Source of the DNA: an uncultured Proteiniphilum sp.
GTDB taxonomy: Bacteria > Bacteroidota > Bacteroidia > Bacteroidales > Dysgonomonadaceae
Length of the DNA stretch: 56,356 nucleotides
Assembly: GCF_937873925.1 (NCBI RefSeq)
Contig: NZ_CALNAT010000047.1
Coordinates: 1 to 56,356, forward strand
Direction: 5' to 3'
In this document: piece after piece, positions 15,419 to 24,709 of the stretch
How positions within the stretch are numbered: the first letter of the stretch is position 1
Layout: each line of letters starts with the position of its first letter
Made by a program: the position numbers and the translations under genes
The notes under the pieces: model-generated
The model's database searches: none
What the model was told of the DNA's origin: nothing
Seen by the model: the letters and a program-made list of their open reading frames with translations, nothing else

Positions 15419-17815
15419 ATGAAGAAATTGTTCTTAATTATATTTGTTTTTTGCAGTACTTTTTTTGTATTTGCAGATGATAACGATCCTGCTAAGGAGA
15501 TCAATCCAAATGACACACTAAAAGTGTATTACCTGAATGAGATAGTGATAAGCAGTTCAGTAAAAGAGACCAATGATCTGAGGAACCTGCCTACGGCGGT
15601 ATCAGTAGTGTCTCCCCAGCAATTGCAGGATGCCCGTATCGAGTCGCTTCCCCGGTTGAGCGCTTTTATCCCTAACTTTTTTATTCCTTCCTACGGGTCG
15701 AAGGTCTCCACGCCAATCTATATCCGTGGTGTCGGAGCCCGCCTCGGATCACAGACTGTAAGCCTCTATGTGGACAATGTGCCCAGTTTCAACCCTTCGG
15801 CATTCGATTTTGAATTTCAGGATATCCAGCGGATCGAGGTGCTTCGGGGTGCGCAGGGTACCCTCTACGGACGGAACGCCATCGGCGGTATAGTGAATAT
15901 ATATACCCTTTCTCCCCTCTCTTTTCAGGGCACCAGACTGATGGTGGGCGGCGGCAATTACGGGCAGTTCTCGGTGAAAGGATCGGACTACAGGAAACTC
16001 TCCGACCATTTCGGTCTGTCTGTTGCCGGTTATTACAAGCGGGACGACGGCTATTTCATGAATAGTTATACAGGGAAGAAAGTAGATGCCTCGGAGAATG
16101 CGGGAGGTAGATTCAAGTTGGAGTGGCAGGCCTCCCCTTCGTTGAAAGCGATGTTCTTTGGGAATTACGACTATGTCTCCGGCGGCGCATTCCCTTATAT
16201 GCACAAGGACTCAACGGCAGCCAGTTTTAATGAACCGTCGTCATACGACCGTCACCTGTTTACCAACGGGCTGTCGCTCGATTATACCGGAAACGGATAC
16301 AGTGTTCATTCTACCACAGGGTTTCAATATCTGAAAGATGATATGAAGATGGATCAGGATTATACTCCCAAATCGGTTTTTTCTATTAACCAAAAACAGA
16401 AACAGCGTTCAGTGAGCCAGGAAGTAACTGTGAAATCGGATACTCAGGGAGACTACCGATGGGTGGTGGGCGCCTTCGGTTTTTACGACCATCGCGAGAT
16501 AGATACCCCGGTAGCGCTCAAGGAGGATGCTGTGGCAGCGATGCAGGGCATATTGGATATGTATACGAGTCAAGCACCGTTGACGATTACTTATGCCAAC
16601 GACCGGATCGACTTGCCGGGGATATACAAGAAACCCTCAAAGGGGGCGGCGCTCTTCCACCAGTCAACCCTCAACAACCTTTTTGGCTTGGACGGGTTGT
16701 CGGCGACTGCCGGTATCCGGTTCGATTATGAACACACTTCCATTGATTTCTTTACGGAAAGCGACGGAAGTGATGTGAATCTCGATTTTCAGATTCCCGG
16801 TCGCCCCATGCCCTCGATGTTTGTCGATGGCGATACGTTGTTGCAAGGAAAGTATAGCAAGGATTTCTGGAAAATACTGCCTAAATTTGCGTTAAAATAC
16901 CAAATGTCACCCACTTCGCAGATATATCTTTCCGCCTCAAAAGGATATAAGACGGGAGGGTACAACGAACAGGCATTCTCAAAGATATTACAGAATGCCT
17001 TACGAGTATCGCTTATGGGGAGGCTCGCTGAAATGGCGCCTATTCCCTTAGGCCCTCCTGCCGGTTCGGGAAGCGATACGTCAGCGCCGACGCTCGAAGA
17101 ACAACTCTCCTATGACCCGGAAACCAGTTGGACCTACGAATTGGGCGGCCGTTATGAGATGCTCGACAGGCGGCTTTCATTCACCTATGCCCTCTTTTAT
17201 ACGCATGTCAACAATATCCAGATCATCAAATTAGAAGATCAAGGCACCTCCGGGCGTACTGTCACCAACGCAGGGAAATCTGAAAGTAAAGGGTTTGAGT
17301 TGGGTCTGAAATATGTACCGTTAGATAACCTTTCGCTTTTTGCCGACTACGGATTTGCCGATGCCCGTTTCGTTAATTATGTGACAGAGAAACAGAAAGA
17401 TGATAAAATTGTTGAAGTGGACTATTCCGGGAATCATATACCTTTTGCTCCTCAGCATACGTTAAGTCTGGGAGCCAGTTATGTATACCACCTTCCCTAC
17501 GGTTCATTGATCGACCGTCTGACGGGGAATATACAGTACCAGGGGGTAGGGAAGATCTACTGGACGGAATCGAATCAGGACTACTACGAAAAAGGAGAGC
17601 TTTCCCAACCCTTTTACGGCATCACCAATGCCCGTATTTCGGCAGAGAAAGGGGCTTTCGGATTGGAGTGCTGGGTGGAGAATCTTTTCAACACGAAATA
17701 TAATTCGTTCTTATTCGAGGCATCCGACATGACGACCAGTGAAACGAATGCGTTTGTACAGCGTGGATATCCTACCCGCTTCGGCGCTACGCTACGTTAT
17801 ACCTTTAACAGGTAA
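15419..17815 (+). CDS. TonB-dependent receptor (siderophore/vitamin type)
   Basis: A 798-residue outer-membrane receptor. It has a signal peptide (to about residue 19), a TonB box-like stretch (LNEIVISSS), a plug domain (about 55-165, with YIRGVGARLGSQTVSLYVDNVP and IEVLRGAQGTLYGRNAIGG) and a beta-barrel ending with an aromatic-terminated strand (RFGATLRYTFNR). It lacks the N-terminal carboxypeptidase-like domain of SusC proteins and has no SusD partner, so it resembles siderophore or small-ligand receptors. The ligand is unknown. It diverges from the rSAM/lipoprotein unit and ends in a terminator. Confidence 0.9.
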   Translation: MKKLFLIIFVFCSTFFVFADDNDPAKEINPNDTLKVYYLNEIVISSSVKETNDLRNLPTAVSVVSPQQLQDARIESLPRLSAFIPNFFIPSYGSKVSTPIYIRGVGARLGSQTVSLYVDNVPSFNPSAFDFEFQDIQRIEVLRGAQGTLYGRNAIGGIVNIYTLSPLSFQGTRLMVGGGNYGQFSVKGSDYRKLSDHFGLSVAGYYKRDDGYFMNSYTGKKVDASENAGGRFKLEWQASPSLKAMFFGNYDYVSGGAFPYMHKDSTAASFNEPSSYDRHLFTNGLSLDYTGNGYSVHSTTGFQYLKDDMKMDQDYTPKSVFSINQKQKQRSVSQEVTVKSDTQGDYRWVVGAFGFYDHREIDTPVALKEDAVAAMQGILDMYTSQAPLTITYANDRIDLPGIYKKPSKGAALFHQSTLNNLFGLDGLSATAGIRFDYEHTSIDFFTESDGSDVNLDFQIPGRPMPSMFVDGDTLLQGKYSKDFWKILPKFALKYQMSPTSQIYLSASKGYKTGGYNEQAFSKILQNALRVSLMGRLAEMAPIPLGPPAGSGSDTSAPTLEEQLSYDPETSWTYELGGRYEMLDRRLSFTYALFYTHVNNIQIIKLEDQGTSGRTVTNAGKSESKGFELGLKYVPLDNLSLFADYGFADARFVNYVTEKQKDDKIVEVDYSGNHIPFAPQHTLSLGASYVYHLPYGSLIDRLTGNIQYQGVGKIYWTESNQDYYEKGELSQPFYGITNARISAEKGAFGLECWVENLFNTKYNSFLFEASDMTTSETNAFVQRGYPTRFGATLRYTFNR

Positions 17816-17841
17816 TTCGTAATCCATTGAATATACAGAGA

Positions 17842-17869
17842 GGAGGCTGCCGGGGCGGTCTCCTTTTTT
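17842..17869 (+). terminator. Terminator after the TonB receptor gene
   Basis: GGAGGCTGCC (17842-17851) pairs along its length, with two G-T pairs, to GGCGGTCTCC (17854-17863), and six T residues follow. It lies just before the convergent permease gene. Confidence 0.8.
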
Positions 17870-17878
17870 AATACCATG

Positions 17879-19303
17879 TTAGAGATCGATCTTCCCGGTC
17901 AGGATTTGCACGGCAATCAGTGCCGTACCGCAAAGCAGCAGAATAATGACAGCCCATTCCCAACGTTTGGGCTGTTCTCCTTTCTCCTTTTTCGCCTTGA
18001 TAAACAGCAGGGATCCGATACCGTAGAAAAGTACCGAAAGGAACAGGTATTTGATGCCTACCGCATAGATCACATAGGTTGAATAGAGTGTGCCGAGCAG
18101 GGCGATGATCAGATTCCGCAGTGTTTTGTCCTCTTTCCTGTAACGGATCGCAGTCTTTACGGCATATAGCGATGAGAGGAGGTAAGGTATCAGTATGAGT
18201 GTAGTGGCAATGGTGATGGCGGCGAGGTAAGTCTCATTCAGTCTTGGCGACAGGATGGAAAGGAGAAAGACTTGTGTGAAGCACTGCGTGAGCAGCAGCG
18301 CGTTGACCGGCGTCCCTTTGCTGTTTACTTTAGCAAGGCGGCGCGGCATCACACCGTCGCGGGCGGCCGCATACATGGTCTCGACCGAGAGCAATATCCA
18401 CGATAGGCTGGCCCCCAATACCGACACCATAATTCCCAACTTGATAATTATACCGCCGGGTGCGCCTATGATTGTCCGTTCGAGCACCAGGGCCAGAGGT
18501 GTCTCTGAAGAGGCCAGTTCCTCCGCCGGAATGCTTGACATCGCTATCAGCGTGATGAGCATGTATATTCCCAAAACAAACAAGGTAGAGAGAATAGTAG
18601 CAGTGCGTACGGTTTTCTGCTTTTTTGCCCTGCCCGACAACACGGAAGCTGCTTCTATCCCCACGAAACACCACAGTACGACCGCCATCGCGTTTCCCAC
18701 CTGTTGCAGGGGTGTTGTTGTCGCTCCGGTGGCAGCGAGTTTCCACTGCCATTCCGGGATATGAAAGAGGTCGCGGTCAAAGAGTGCCGGGGCGAGCAGG
18801 ATGATCAACACGATGGGGATCAGCTTGGCGACTGTCACGATAAAGTTGAGGATGGCTCCTTCCTTGACGCCCGCCATCAGGATGATGTAATAAAGCCATA
18901 GGATGGCCGATCCGATAATGAAGGAGTGGATCGGGGAAAGGGCTTGTTCACCCAGCAGATCGTTCAATGTTTTGAAAAAGAGAGCCAGGTAACTTATATT
19001 CCCCAGCCAGCCTACCGACCAGTATCCCCAGGCGGAGTTGAATCCCATATAGTCGCCAAATCCGTCGCGCGCGTAGGCATACACGCCGCTCTTTAGTTCC
19101 GGCTTCCGTCCCGCCAGATAGACGAATACCAATGCCAGCATCAATGCGCCGGTTCCACCGATGACCCAGGTGAGTATGGTACCCTGTGGATTGGCCACCC
19201 GGATAAGGTCTTTCGGGGAATTAAAGATCCCTGACCCGACCATCGAGCCGATCGCCACAAAAACCAGCAGCCATAACCCTAATTTTTCATCTTTTTTCTT
19301 CAT
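17879..19303 (-). CDS. APC-family amino-acid permease/antiporter
   Basis: A 474-residue inner-membrane transporter with 12 or more helices. The first helix carries the APC motif GSMVGSGIFNSP, where the substrate backbone binds. Later segments (KSGVYAYARDGFGDYMGFNSAWGYW, FVGIEAASVLSGRAKKQKTV) match the basic amino acid/polyamine antiporter branch that includes arginine/ornithine exchangers. No arginine deiminase genes are next to it, so the substrate is open. It stands alone on the minus strand; the DUF554 gene lies 80 bases upstream in the same direction. Confidence 0.88.
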   Translation of the reverse strand: MKKKDEKLGLWLLVFVAIGSMVGSGIFNSPKDLIRVANPQGTILTWVIGGTGALMLALVFVYLAGRKPELKSGVYAYARDGFGDYMGFNSAWGYWSVGWLGNISYLALFFKTLNDLLGEQALSPIHSFIIGSAILWLYYIILMAGVKEGAILNFIVTVAKLIPIVLIILLAPALFDRDLFHIPEWQWKLAATGATTTPLQQVGNAMAVVLWCFVGIEAASVLSGRAKKQKTVRTATILSTLFVLGIYMLITLIAMSSIPAEELASSETPLALVLERTIIGAPGGIIIKLGIMVSVLGASLSWILLSVETMYAAARDGVMPRRLAKVNSKGTPVNALLLTQCFTQVFLLSILSPRLNETYLAAITIATTLILIPYLLSSLYAVKTAIRYRKEDKTLRNLIIALLGTLYSTYVIYAVGIKYLFLSVLFYGIGSLLFIKAKKEKGEQPKRWEWAVIILLLCGTALIAVQILTGKIDL

Positions 19304-19383
19304 ATCGTAAATGAGGATGGTCAGATGCCCGTTGTATATTATTGAGCAGCGGTCTGTTGATAACCTGCCTCATACTTCTCCGT

Positions 19384-20061
19384 TCAACCGAATATCCAGA
19401 TCAGCAGCACGACAATGATCAGCGAGGGGAGCATATTCATGATGCGGAGTTTTTTGATCCCCAATATGTTGATGCCGAGCCCGATCAGTAAAATACCGCC
19501 GGTTGAGGTGAGCCCGAGGATGATGTCGTCGGTAAAGAGGGTGGCGGCATATCTGGCAAGCAGGGTGAGGGAGGCCTGGAAGATAAAAAGCGGAAGGGCG
19601 GATATCACGACACCCACGCCAAAAGCGGAAGCCAGCAGTATGGCGGAGAAAAAATCCATCAACGATTTGGTGAAAAGCAGGTCGGGCGATCCGCCTGTTC
19701 CTTCCTGGATGGTGCCGATGATGGTCAGGGAGCCCACGCAGAAAAGAAGAAATGCAGTGACCAGTCCCTCCGAAAATTTCTCATTGCCGATGCGGAAGCG
19801 GTGCTTCAGGTAATCGCTCATCCGTTCGGTCCCTTTCTCAAGATCGGCCCACTCCCCTAAGAGGGAGCCGATAGCGAGGCTGCTGACCACAATGAGGATC
19901 TTCTCCATCTCGATGGCCATGGATGCGCCAATGGCCAGTGTAAAAAGGCCGATAGCCTGGAAATAGATGGTTGTGACACGTTCAGGCATCCGTTTTTTCA
20001 ACAGTAGGCCAATCATGCCACCGCCCACTACCGCTGCTGTGTTTACGAGGGTTCCAATCAT
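19384..20061 (-). CDS. DUF554 membrane protein (YdfK/YqgA type)
   Basis: A 225-residue inner-membrane protein with about six to seven helices. The N-terminus MIGTLVNTAAVVGGGMIGLLLKKRMPE and the stretch ASMAIEMEKILIVVSSLAIGSLLGEW are typical of DUF554. FCVGSLTIIGTIQEGTGGSPDLLFTKSLMD is the second family hallmark. Function is unknown, with transport suspected in the literature. The next gene on this strand is the permease. Confidence 0.92.
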   Translation of the reverse strand: MIGTLVNTAAVVGGGMIGLLLKKRMPERVTTIYFQAIGLFTLAIGASMAIEMEKILIVVSSLAIGSLLGEWADLEKGTERMSDYLKHRFRIGNEKFSEGLVTAFLLFCVGSLTIIGTIQEGTGGSPDLLFTKSLMDFFSAILLASAFGVGVVISALPLFIFQASLTLLARYAATLFTDDIILGLTSTGGILLIGLGINILGIKKLRIMNMLPSLIIVVLLIWIFG

Positions 20062-20235
20062 TTTTTATCCGATAATTTGCAAAAGTATCATTTTTTTGCG
20101 ATATACGGTTACCGGGAAGGTCGAATTCAATTCGGCTTTATCGGGGCGGGTCCTAAAAACATCTTATACTCACGTTGCCACAAGCTGCCAGTGATCAAAA
20201 ATTCGTAATCAATTCATTGGTTGGAATTACTTCCG

Positions 20236-20259
20236 TTCTGCATTAATAGTAATGCAGAA
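20236..20259. repeat. Perfect 9-bp inverted repeat
   Basis: TTCTGCATT (20236-20244) and AATGCAGAA (20251-20259) flank a six-base loop between the DUF554 start and the end of the lipoprotein gene. There is no T-run on either side, so a terminator role is doubtful. Confidence 0.45.
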
Positions 20260-20309
20260 TATATAATGTTTATTGTGTATGTTGAAATGAAAAATAAAAT
20301 TGTGAAAAT

Positions 20310-20933
20310 TCAGGGTCTTGTTTGAAACATGAGCCCGTGCGCAACACTGAAAAACATATGTGTAAGCCGGACACGGGTATCTTTCAGCTCTGTTTCCGTC
20401 AGGTCGAAGTAAAGGATTTTGACAATGGTTGGCGAAATATCGCCTGATTTCTGAAAATCACCATACAAATCCTGGAATGCTGGAAGCTCCTTTCCCAAGG
20501 CGGACAGGAAGGACATAAAATTCGACTGGGAATGTATATGTATGGATATCCAGGGTCTGTCCGACATATCCCTTCCACGTGAAATGGCCAAATTCCAATT
20601 GGAACGGAAAGTGCTGACGCGAATTGCTCCGAGCAATTCCAGGCAATCCTCCGGAGAAATAGGATACGGTATATCCGGATTATTAATAAACTCGACATAC
20701 CGTTTGTTGAACCGTATATATGCGTCGGCTTTCTCTTTATCCGACGCTCCGGGGGCGACCCCAATTTTTTGTTCGAACAAGTCAAGCATCGTTTGCAGGT
20801 CTTCGATCTCCTCTTTGGGAAAGTATTCCTCCATATCGGGAAACGCGGCCAACGGCTTGCTTCGGTCCCCTGTGCAGCCTGCCACGACCGCCACGGCAAT
20901 GAAAAGCAACAGGGCGAAAATGTTTTTTTTCAT
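20310..20933 (-). CDS. Unknown lipoprotein
   Basis: A 207-residue protein with a lipoprotein signal (FIAVAVVAGC, Cys20). The mature part is mainly helical, with acidic FPDMEEYFPKEEIEDLQTMLDLFEQ, then IRFNKRYVEF, a Trp/Asn-containing FRSNWNLAISRGRDMSDRPWISIHIH and the C-terminal LTHMFFSVAHGLMF. I do not recognise a domain. It is flanked by its own AT-rich spacers and appears monocistronic. The position upstream of DUF4494, on the opposite strand, gives no functional hint. Confidence 0.75.
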   Translation of the reverse strand: MKKNIFALLLFIAVAVVAGCTGDRSKPLAAFPDMEEYFPKEEIEDLQTMLDLFEQKIGVAPGASDKEKADAYIRFNKRYVEFINNPDIPYPISPEDCLELLGAIRVSTFRSNWNLAISRGRDMSDRPWISIHIHSQSNFMSFLSALGKELPAFQDLYGDFQKSGDISPTIVKILYFDLTETELKDTRVRLTHMFFSVAHGLMFQTRP

Positions 20934-21060
20934 GCGGTTGGTTTTAAAGGGATTTATTTTTCAAAGATAGAAAAACTATGTAAAATAGCCATTTTTAAGG
21001 ATACTCCTTTCATTTATTTTCCTTAATTTCGTGCTTTCATTTAATTACTCAGGAAATAAT

Positions 21061-21513
21061 ATGTACAATTGGTTTGAGTGTAAGATAAGATATGACAAGA
21101 TGCTGGAGACCGGCATGCAAAAAACAGTAACGGAACCCTATCTGGTAGACGCCTTATCGTTTACCGAGGCGGAGGCGAGGATTATTGAAGAGATCAAACC
21201 GTTTATCTCGGGAGAGTTTTCCGTATCCGATATCAAACGGGTGAAATATACGGAATCGTTTTTCAATGAAACGGGCGACCGTTACTATAAGGCGAAGCTC
21301 TATTTCATTACCCTCGATGAAAAAAGCGGTTCGGAGAAAAAAACGGCGGTCAATATGCTGGTACAGGCTTCCATGCTGAAGGAAGCAGTAGAGATTGTGG
21401 AGACGGAAATGAAAAAGACCATGATCGACTATGCCATTGCTTCGGTAGTGGAGACGGCAATCATGGATGTGTTCCCCTATGGGGAAGAGAAGAGTAAAAA
21501 GGAGGAGGAGTGA
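21061..21513 (+). CDS. DUF4494 protein
   Basis: A 150-residue cytosolic protein typical of Bacteroidetes: MYNWFECKIRYDKM, then VTEPYLVDALSFTEAEARI, and ISGEFSVSDIKRVKYTESF. The ATG at 21061 begins the conserved domain; the upstream start at 21031 adds residues that do not fit the family. The C-terminus ends in a charged tail (EEKSKKEEE). Its function is unknown. The stop overlaps the GTG start of the YggS-type gene by four bases (GTGA), so the two are coupled. Confidence 0.9.
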   Translation: MYNWFECKIRYDKMLETGMQKTVTEPYLVDALSFTEAEARIIEEIKPFISGEFSVSDIKRVKYTESFFNETGDRYYKAKLYFITLDEKSGSEKKTAVNMLVQASMLKEAVEIVETEMKKTMIDYAIASVVETAIMDVFPYGEEKSKKEEE

Positions 21514-22172
21514 CCATACAATCTCATATTGACGTTTTGCGGGAAACTATTCCTCCCGGGGTGAAGCTGGTGGCAGTCTCCAAATTCCATCCTGCCGGGA
21601 TGATCCGGCAGGCTTATGATACAGGACTGCGGATCTTCGGAGAGAGTAGGGTGCAGGAATTGGTCGTCAAAAAAGATCAGCTTCCGGGGGATATAGAGTG
21701 GCATTTTATCGGTAACCTGCAGCGTAACAAGGTTAAGCAGATTGCCCCTTTTATCTCCCTTATCCATAGTCTGGACAGTGAACGGCTATTGTTGGAGATC
21801 GAGAAACAGGGAGCGGCCAATAACCGGGTTATCTCCTGTCTGTTGCAGATCCATATCGCCGAAGAGGAAAGCAAGGCCGGTTTTTCGCCCGACGAATGTC
21901 GTCGTTTCCTTGCAGAAGGCAAATGGAGAGTGTGGCCTCATGTCCGGATTGCCGGGGTAATGGGTATGGCTACTTTTACCGACGATGAAAATCAGGTGCG
22001 TAAAGAATTCCGGCAGTTGAGATTACTGTTCGATGAGTTCAAAACCGTTTATTTCTCCGATCACCCGGAATTCAGGGAAATATCCATGGGTATGACGGGC
22101 GATTATCCGGTTGCGGTAGAAGAAGGAAGCACCATGATACGAATAGGGACCTTGATCTTTGGAGATCGTTGA
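21510..22172 (+). CDS. YggS-family PLP homeostasis protein
   Basis: A 220-residue alanine-racemase-N fold protein that binds pyridoxal phosphate and buffers its cellular level. The PLP lysine is Lys25 in LVAVSKFHP, followed by GESRVQELVVK, WHFIGNLQRNKVK, IHSLDSERL and the phosphate-binding end SMGMTGDYPVAVEEGSTMIRIGTLIFG. It lacks the C-terminal domain of true racemases. Translation probably begins at GTG 21510 inside the DUF4494 stop; no ATG fits before the conserved region. Confidence 0.92.
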   Translation: MTIQSHIDVLRETIPPGVKLVAVSKFHPAGMIRQAYDTGLRIFGESRVQELVVKKDQLPGDIEWHFIGNLQRNKVKQIAPFISLIHSLDSERLLLEIEKQGAANNRVISCLLQIHIAEEESKAGFSPDECRRFLAEGKWRVWPHVRIAGVMGMATFTDDENQVRKEFRQLRLLFDEFKTVYFSDHPEFREISMGMTGDYPVAVEEGSTMIRIGTLIFGDR

Positions 22173-22281
22173 ACATCCCCTATTACCCATTTCCAATTTA
22201 TTTTCCATATAAGATATTGATTTTATCGATAAAATGCCTATTTTTGTTGATTATAAAATTTTTGAAAAACATCGTAAGTTC

Positions 22282-23256
22282 ATGGTCAATTTAGAAACAA
22301 CCTTCGCAGGGTTACGGTTAAAGAACCCGTTGATAGCCGGAAGCAGCGGCCTTACCAATTCCATAAAGAAGATTAAAGAGCTGGAAAATGCCGGTATCGG
22401 GGCAATCGTATTGAAATCCCTGTTCGAGGAACAGATCGAGAATCATTCTGAAAAACTCTCCCAGATCGCTGATTATCCGGAAGCGAACGATTACATCAAT
22501 ACATACATAGAGATGAATCACATGGAGAAGTACCTGGATCTGGTCCGTTCGGCCAGGAAAGAATGTGATGTGCCCATCATTGCCAGCATCAATTGTTATA
22601 AATTGAGCCGGTGGGTTGAGTTTGCCAAAACCATTCAGGATGCCGGTGCCGATGCGCTTGAACTAAATGTGTTTGTACTGAACGCGGGAGAATTTGGAGA
22701 TACTTATCTGGAAAATTCTTATGTGAACATCGTAAAAGAATTGAGAAAGATAATCCGTATTCCCGTCGTGATAAAAATGGCAAAAAATATAAGCAACCTG
22801 CCGGCATTGGTAGGTAAGCTGAAAGCGCTGGGAGCCGCCGGAGTGGTGCTTTTTAACCGCTTTTACCAACTCGATATCGATATTAGGAACATGGAGATCA
22901 CTTCCGGCCCGGTATTCAGTACTCCTTCCGATTTCAGTGAGACGCTGCGCTGGACAGCCATTGTTTCCGGACGTGTCCCCGACTTTGATATCGCCTGCTC
23001 ATACGGGGTGCACTCCTGGGAAGATACCGTCAAGGGGATCCTGGCAGGAGCAGGGGCTATTCAGCTTTGCAGCCTGCTTTACGAGCAAGGGCCCGATGTG
23101 ATAGAAGATATCCTTATGTGTATGGAAGAATGGATGCTTCAGAACAACTACGCGCGCCTAGATGATTTCAAAGGCAAATTGAATTATGCGAATATAAAAA
23201 GCCCGGCGCTTTACGAACGGGTACAGTTCATGAAATATTTCTCCAGCTACAAGTAA
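22282..23256 (+). CDS. Dihydroorotate dehydrogenase-like flavoprotein
   Basis: A 324-residue TIM-barrel protein of the dihydroorotate dehydrogenase superfamily (MVNLETTFAGLRLKNPLIAGS, ELNVFVLNAG, VVIKMAKNI, GVVLFNRFYQ). ATG 22282 begins the conserved domain; an upstream ATG at 22234 would add 16 unrelated residues. In class 1 PyrD the substrate motif is a conserved NCPN-like loop with a Cys or Ser base; here the equivalent loop is altered (ALELNVFVLN), so it is unlikely to be the pathway PyrD. In Bacteroidetes such genes are annotated only as DHOD-like. It lies six bases before oxyR, in the same direction. Confidence 0.85.
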   Translation: MVNLETTFAGLRLKNPLIAGSSGLTNSIKKIKELENAGIGAIVLKSLFEEQIENHSEKLSQIADYPEANDYINTYIEMNHMEKYLDLVRSARKECDVPIIASINCYKLSRWVEFAKTIQDAGADALELNVFVLNAGEFGDTYLENSYVNIVKELRKIIRIPVVIKMAKNISNLPALVGKLKALGAAGVVLFNRFYQLDIDIRNMEITSGPVFSTPSDFSETLRWTAIVSGRVPDFDIACSYGVHSWEDTVKGILAGAGAIQLCSLLYEQGPDVIEDILMCMEEWMLQNNYARLDDFKGKLNYANIKSPALYERVQFMKYFSSYK

Positions 23257-23262
23257 AATAAA

Positions 23263-24207
23263 ATGAATATTCAGCAATTAGAGTATATTATCGCAGTAGA
23301 TAATTACCGCCATTTCTCCAAAGCCGCCGAAGCTTCCTTTGTGACTCAGCCTACATTGAGTATGATGATCCAGAAATTGGAGGAAGAACTGGGTGTGAAA
23401 ATATTCGACCGGTCCCAACTCCCGGTACAGCCTACCGAGATCGGCGAACGGATCATCAACCAGGCCCGTGTGTCGGTAGCTCAGGTAAATCAGATCAAGG
23501 AGATCATCCAGGAGGAGAGGGGTATTGTGAGGGGCATCTTCCGTTTGGGGATTATCCCTACCGTATCTCCCTACCTGTTGCCGAAATTGATGCACGTTCA
23601 TAGTGGAAACAGATACGATGTTCGCATCGTTGTTTCCGAACTGACCACCGGTCAGATACTGAAAGGGCTTTCCAATGACTCACTGGATGGAGGTATTCTG
23701 GCCACACCCCTGAAAGAACCCACCATCAGGGAATATCCGATCTATTATGAACGGTTCTTTGCGTATGTTTCTCCACTGGAAAAGGCGTTGTTTGCCAAAA
23801 CAGCGCTCGACGAGAGCGACCTGAATTCCACCGCACTCTGGTTATTGGATGAAGTGCACTGCTTCAGAACGCAGATACTGCACCTGTGTAACCTGAAGAA
23901 AAAGCGGAGTACGAACAATTCTGTTTTTTCCTATGAAGCCGGCAGTATCGATACACTTGTCAATATCGTGGATCAGAACGAAGGGCTTACCGTTATCCCG
24001 GAGATGGCGCTTGCCAATATGACTGATAAGCAGAGGAAGAATGTACGACCTTTTAAAAACAGTACCCCGGTCCGTGAGATCAGCCTGATTACCCGGCAGG
24101 AATTTTTGCGGGAACGTTTGATCGGGATCATTATCGATGAAGTGAGATCGGCGGTTCCCAAATCATTCCAGGATACGGCCATGAAGAAATATGTCGTGCC
24201 GTTGTAA
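23263..24207 (+). CDS. oxyR: OxyR hydrogen-peroxide sensing LysR-type regulator
   Basis: A 314-residue LysR-family activator. The N-terminal winged helix-turn-helix is at residues 1-60 (QLEYIIAVDNYRHFSKAAEASFVTQPTLSMMIQKLEEELG). The sensing domain holds Cys200 and Cys209 in EVHCFRTQILHLC, the same nine-residue spacing as Cys199 and Cys208 of E. coli OxyR, which form the peroxide-induced disulphide. By homology it induces catalase, Dps and peroxiredoxin genes; none of these is in the window, but ferritin is at the left end. It is probably cotranscribed with the DHOD-like gene. Confidence 0.93.
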   Translation: MNIQQLEYIIAVDNYRHFSKAAEASFVTQPTLSMMIQKLEEELGVKIFDRSQLPVQPTEIGERIINQARVSVAQVNQIKEIIQEERGIVRGIFRLGIIPTVSPYLLPKLMHVHSGNRYDVRIVVSELTTGQILKGLSNDSLDGGILATPLKEPTIREYPIYYERFFAYVSPLEKALFAKTALDESDLNSTALWLLDEVHCFRTQILHLCNLKKKRSTNNSVFSYEAGSIDTLVNIVDQNEGLTVIPEMALANMTDKQRKNVRPFKNSTPVREISLITRQEFLRERLIGIIIDEVRSAVPKSFQDTAMKKYVVPL

Positions 24208-24262
24208 TATTTGCCGGCTATAATGAAATAAAGGGTGATGAACTTTTTGGACGAAGAATTTG

Positions 24263-24289
24263 TTAGATTAATCTAATTTTGTATTTTTG
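24263..24289 (+). promoter_or_regulatory. Perfect 14-bp palindrome overlapping a promoter
   Basis: TTAGATTAATCTAA (24263-24276) is a perfect palindrome. Its right half runs into TAATTTTG (24274-24281), and TATTTTTG follows at 24282-24289; both fit TAnnTTTG. The sequence resembles DtxR/MntR-type metal repressor operators (TTAG...CTAA). It precedes the His-rich protein gene and the TonB receptor gene. Binding by such a repressor is an inference. Confidence 0.6.
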
Positions 24290-24322
24290 TACTTCCTGAC
24301 CCTCATATTTTATTAGAGTAAG

Positions 24323-24709
24323 TTGAAAGCGGCATTCAGAAAGAGCATATCAAAACAGATCGCCCGGTTGTTGATCGTGGTGCTCGGATTGTTTATCCTA
24401 AACAATGCTGTTTTTTTGCATGCCCACCGGTTGAGCAATGGTGAGATCATCTTACATGCTCACCCTTATAATAAGAGCCAGGATCCGGCTCCTATCAAAA
24501 CACACCATCACACGGCAGCGGAACTGTTTTCTATAGCGCATCTTCAGTTGTTATTCTTTGTGTTAGTTACGCTGTCTGCCACGGTTTTCAGAACCGGGCA
24601 TAAAAGAATCTATTCTTATATTTACCCCTTCCTGTTTCTCGAATTCTCTATGAGAACCAGGGGCCGCTCCCCGCCCATTACCTGCAGGATGGATCTACAA
24701 CCTGTGTAA
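24323..24709 (+). CDS. Small His-rich membrane protein
   Basis: A 128-residue protein. An in-frame TAG lies just upstream at 24314 and no ATG is available, so TTG 24323 is the likely start. A membrane or signal segment (about residues 14-32) is followed by a histidine-rich stretch with HAHRLSNG, LHAHPYN and KTHHHTAAELF. A second hydrophobic helix (IAHLQLLFFVLVTLSATVF) follows, then a basic tail. The His clusters could bind zinc, cobalt, nickel or copper on the periplasmic side. It lies between a metal-repressor-like palindrome and a TonB receptor gene, so a role in metal uptake or sensing is a reasonable inference. Confidence 0.7.
   Translation: MKAAFRKSISKQIARLLIVVLGLFILNNAVFLHAHRLSNGEIILHAHPYNKSQDPAPIKTHHHTAAELFSIAHLQLLFFVLVTLSATVFRTGHKRIYSYIYPFLFLEFSMRTRGRSPPITCRMDLQPV

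Noticed and set aside
22282..23256. Naming this gene pyrD.
   Set aside because: The substrate loop expected in PyrD is changed and no pyrimidine genes are nearby.
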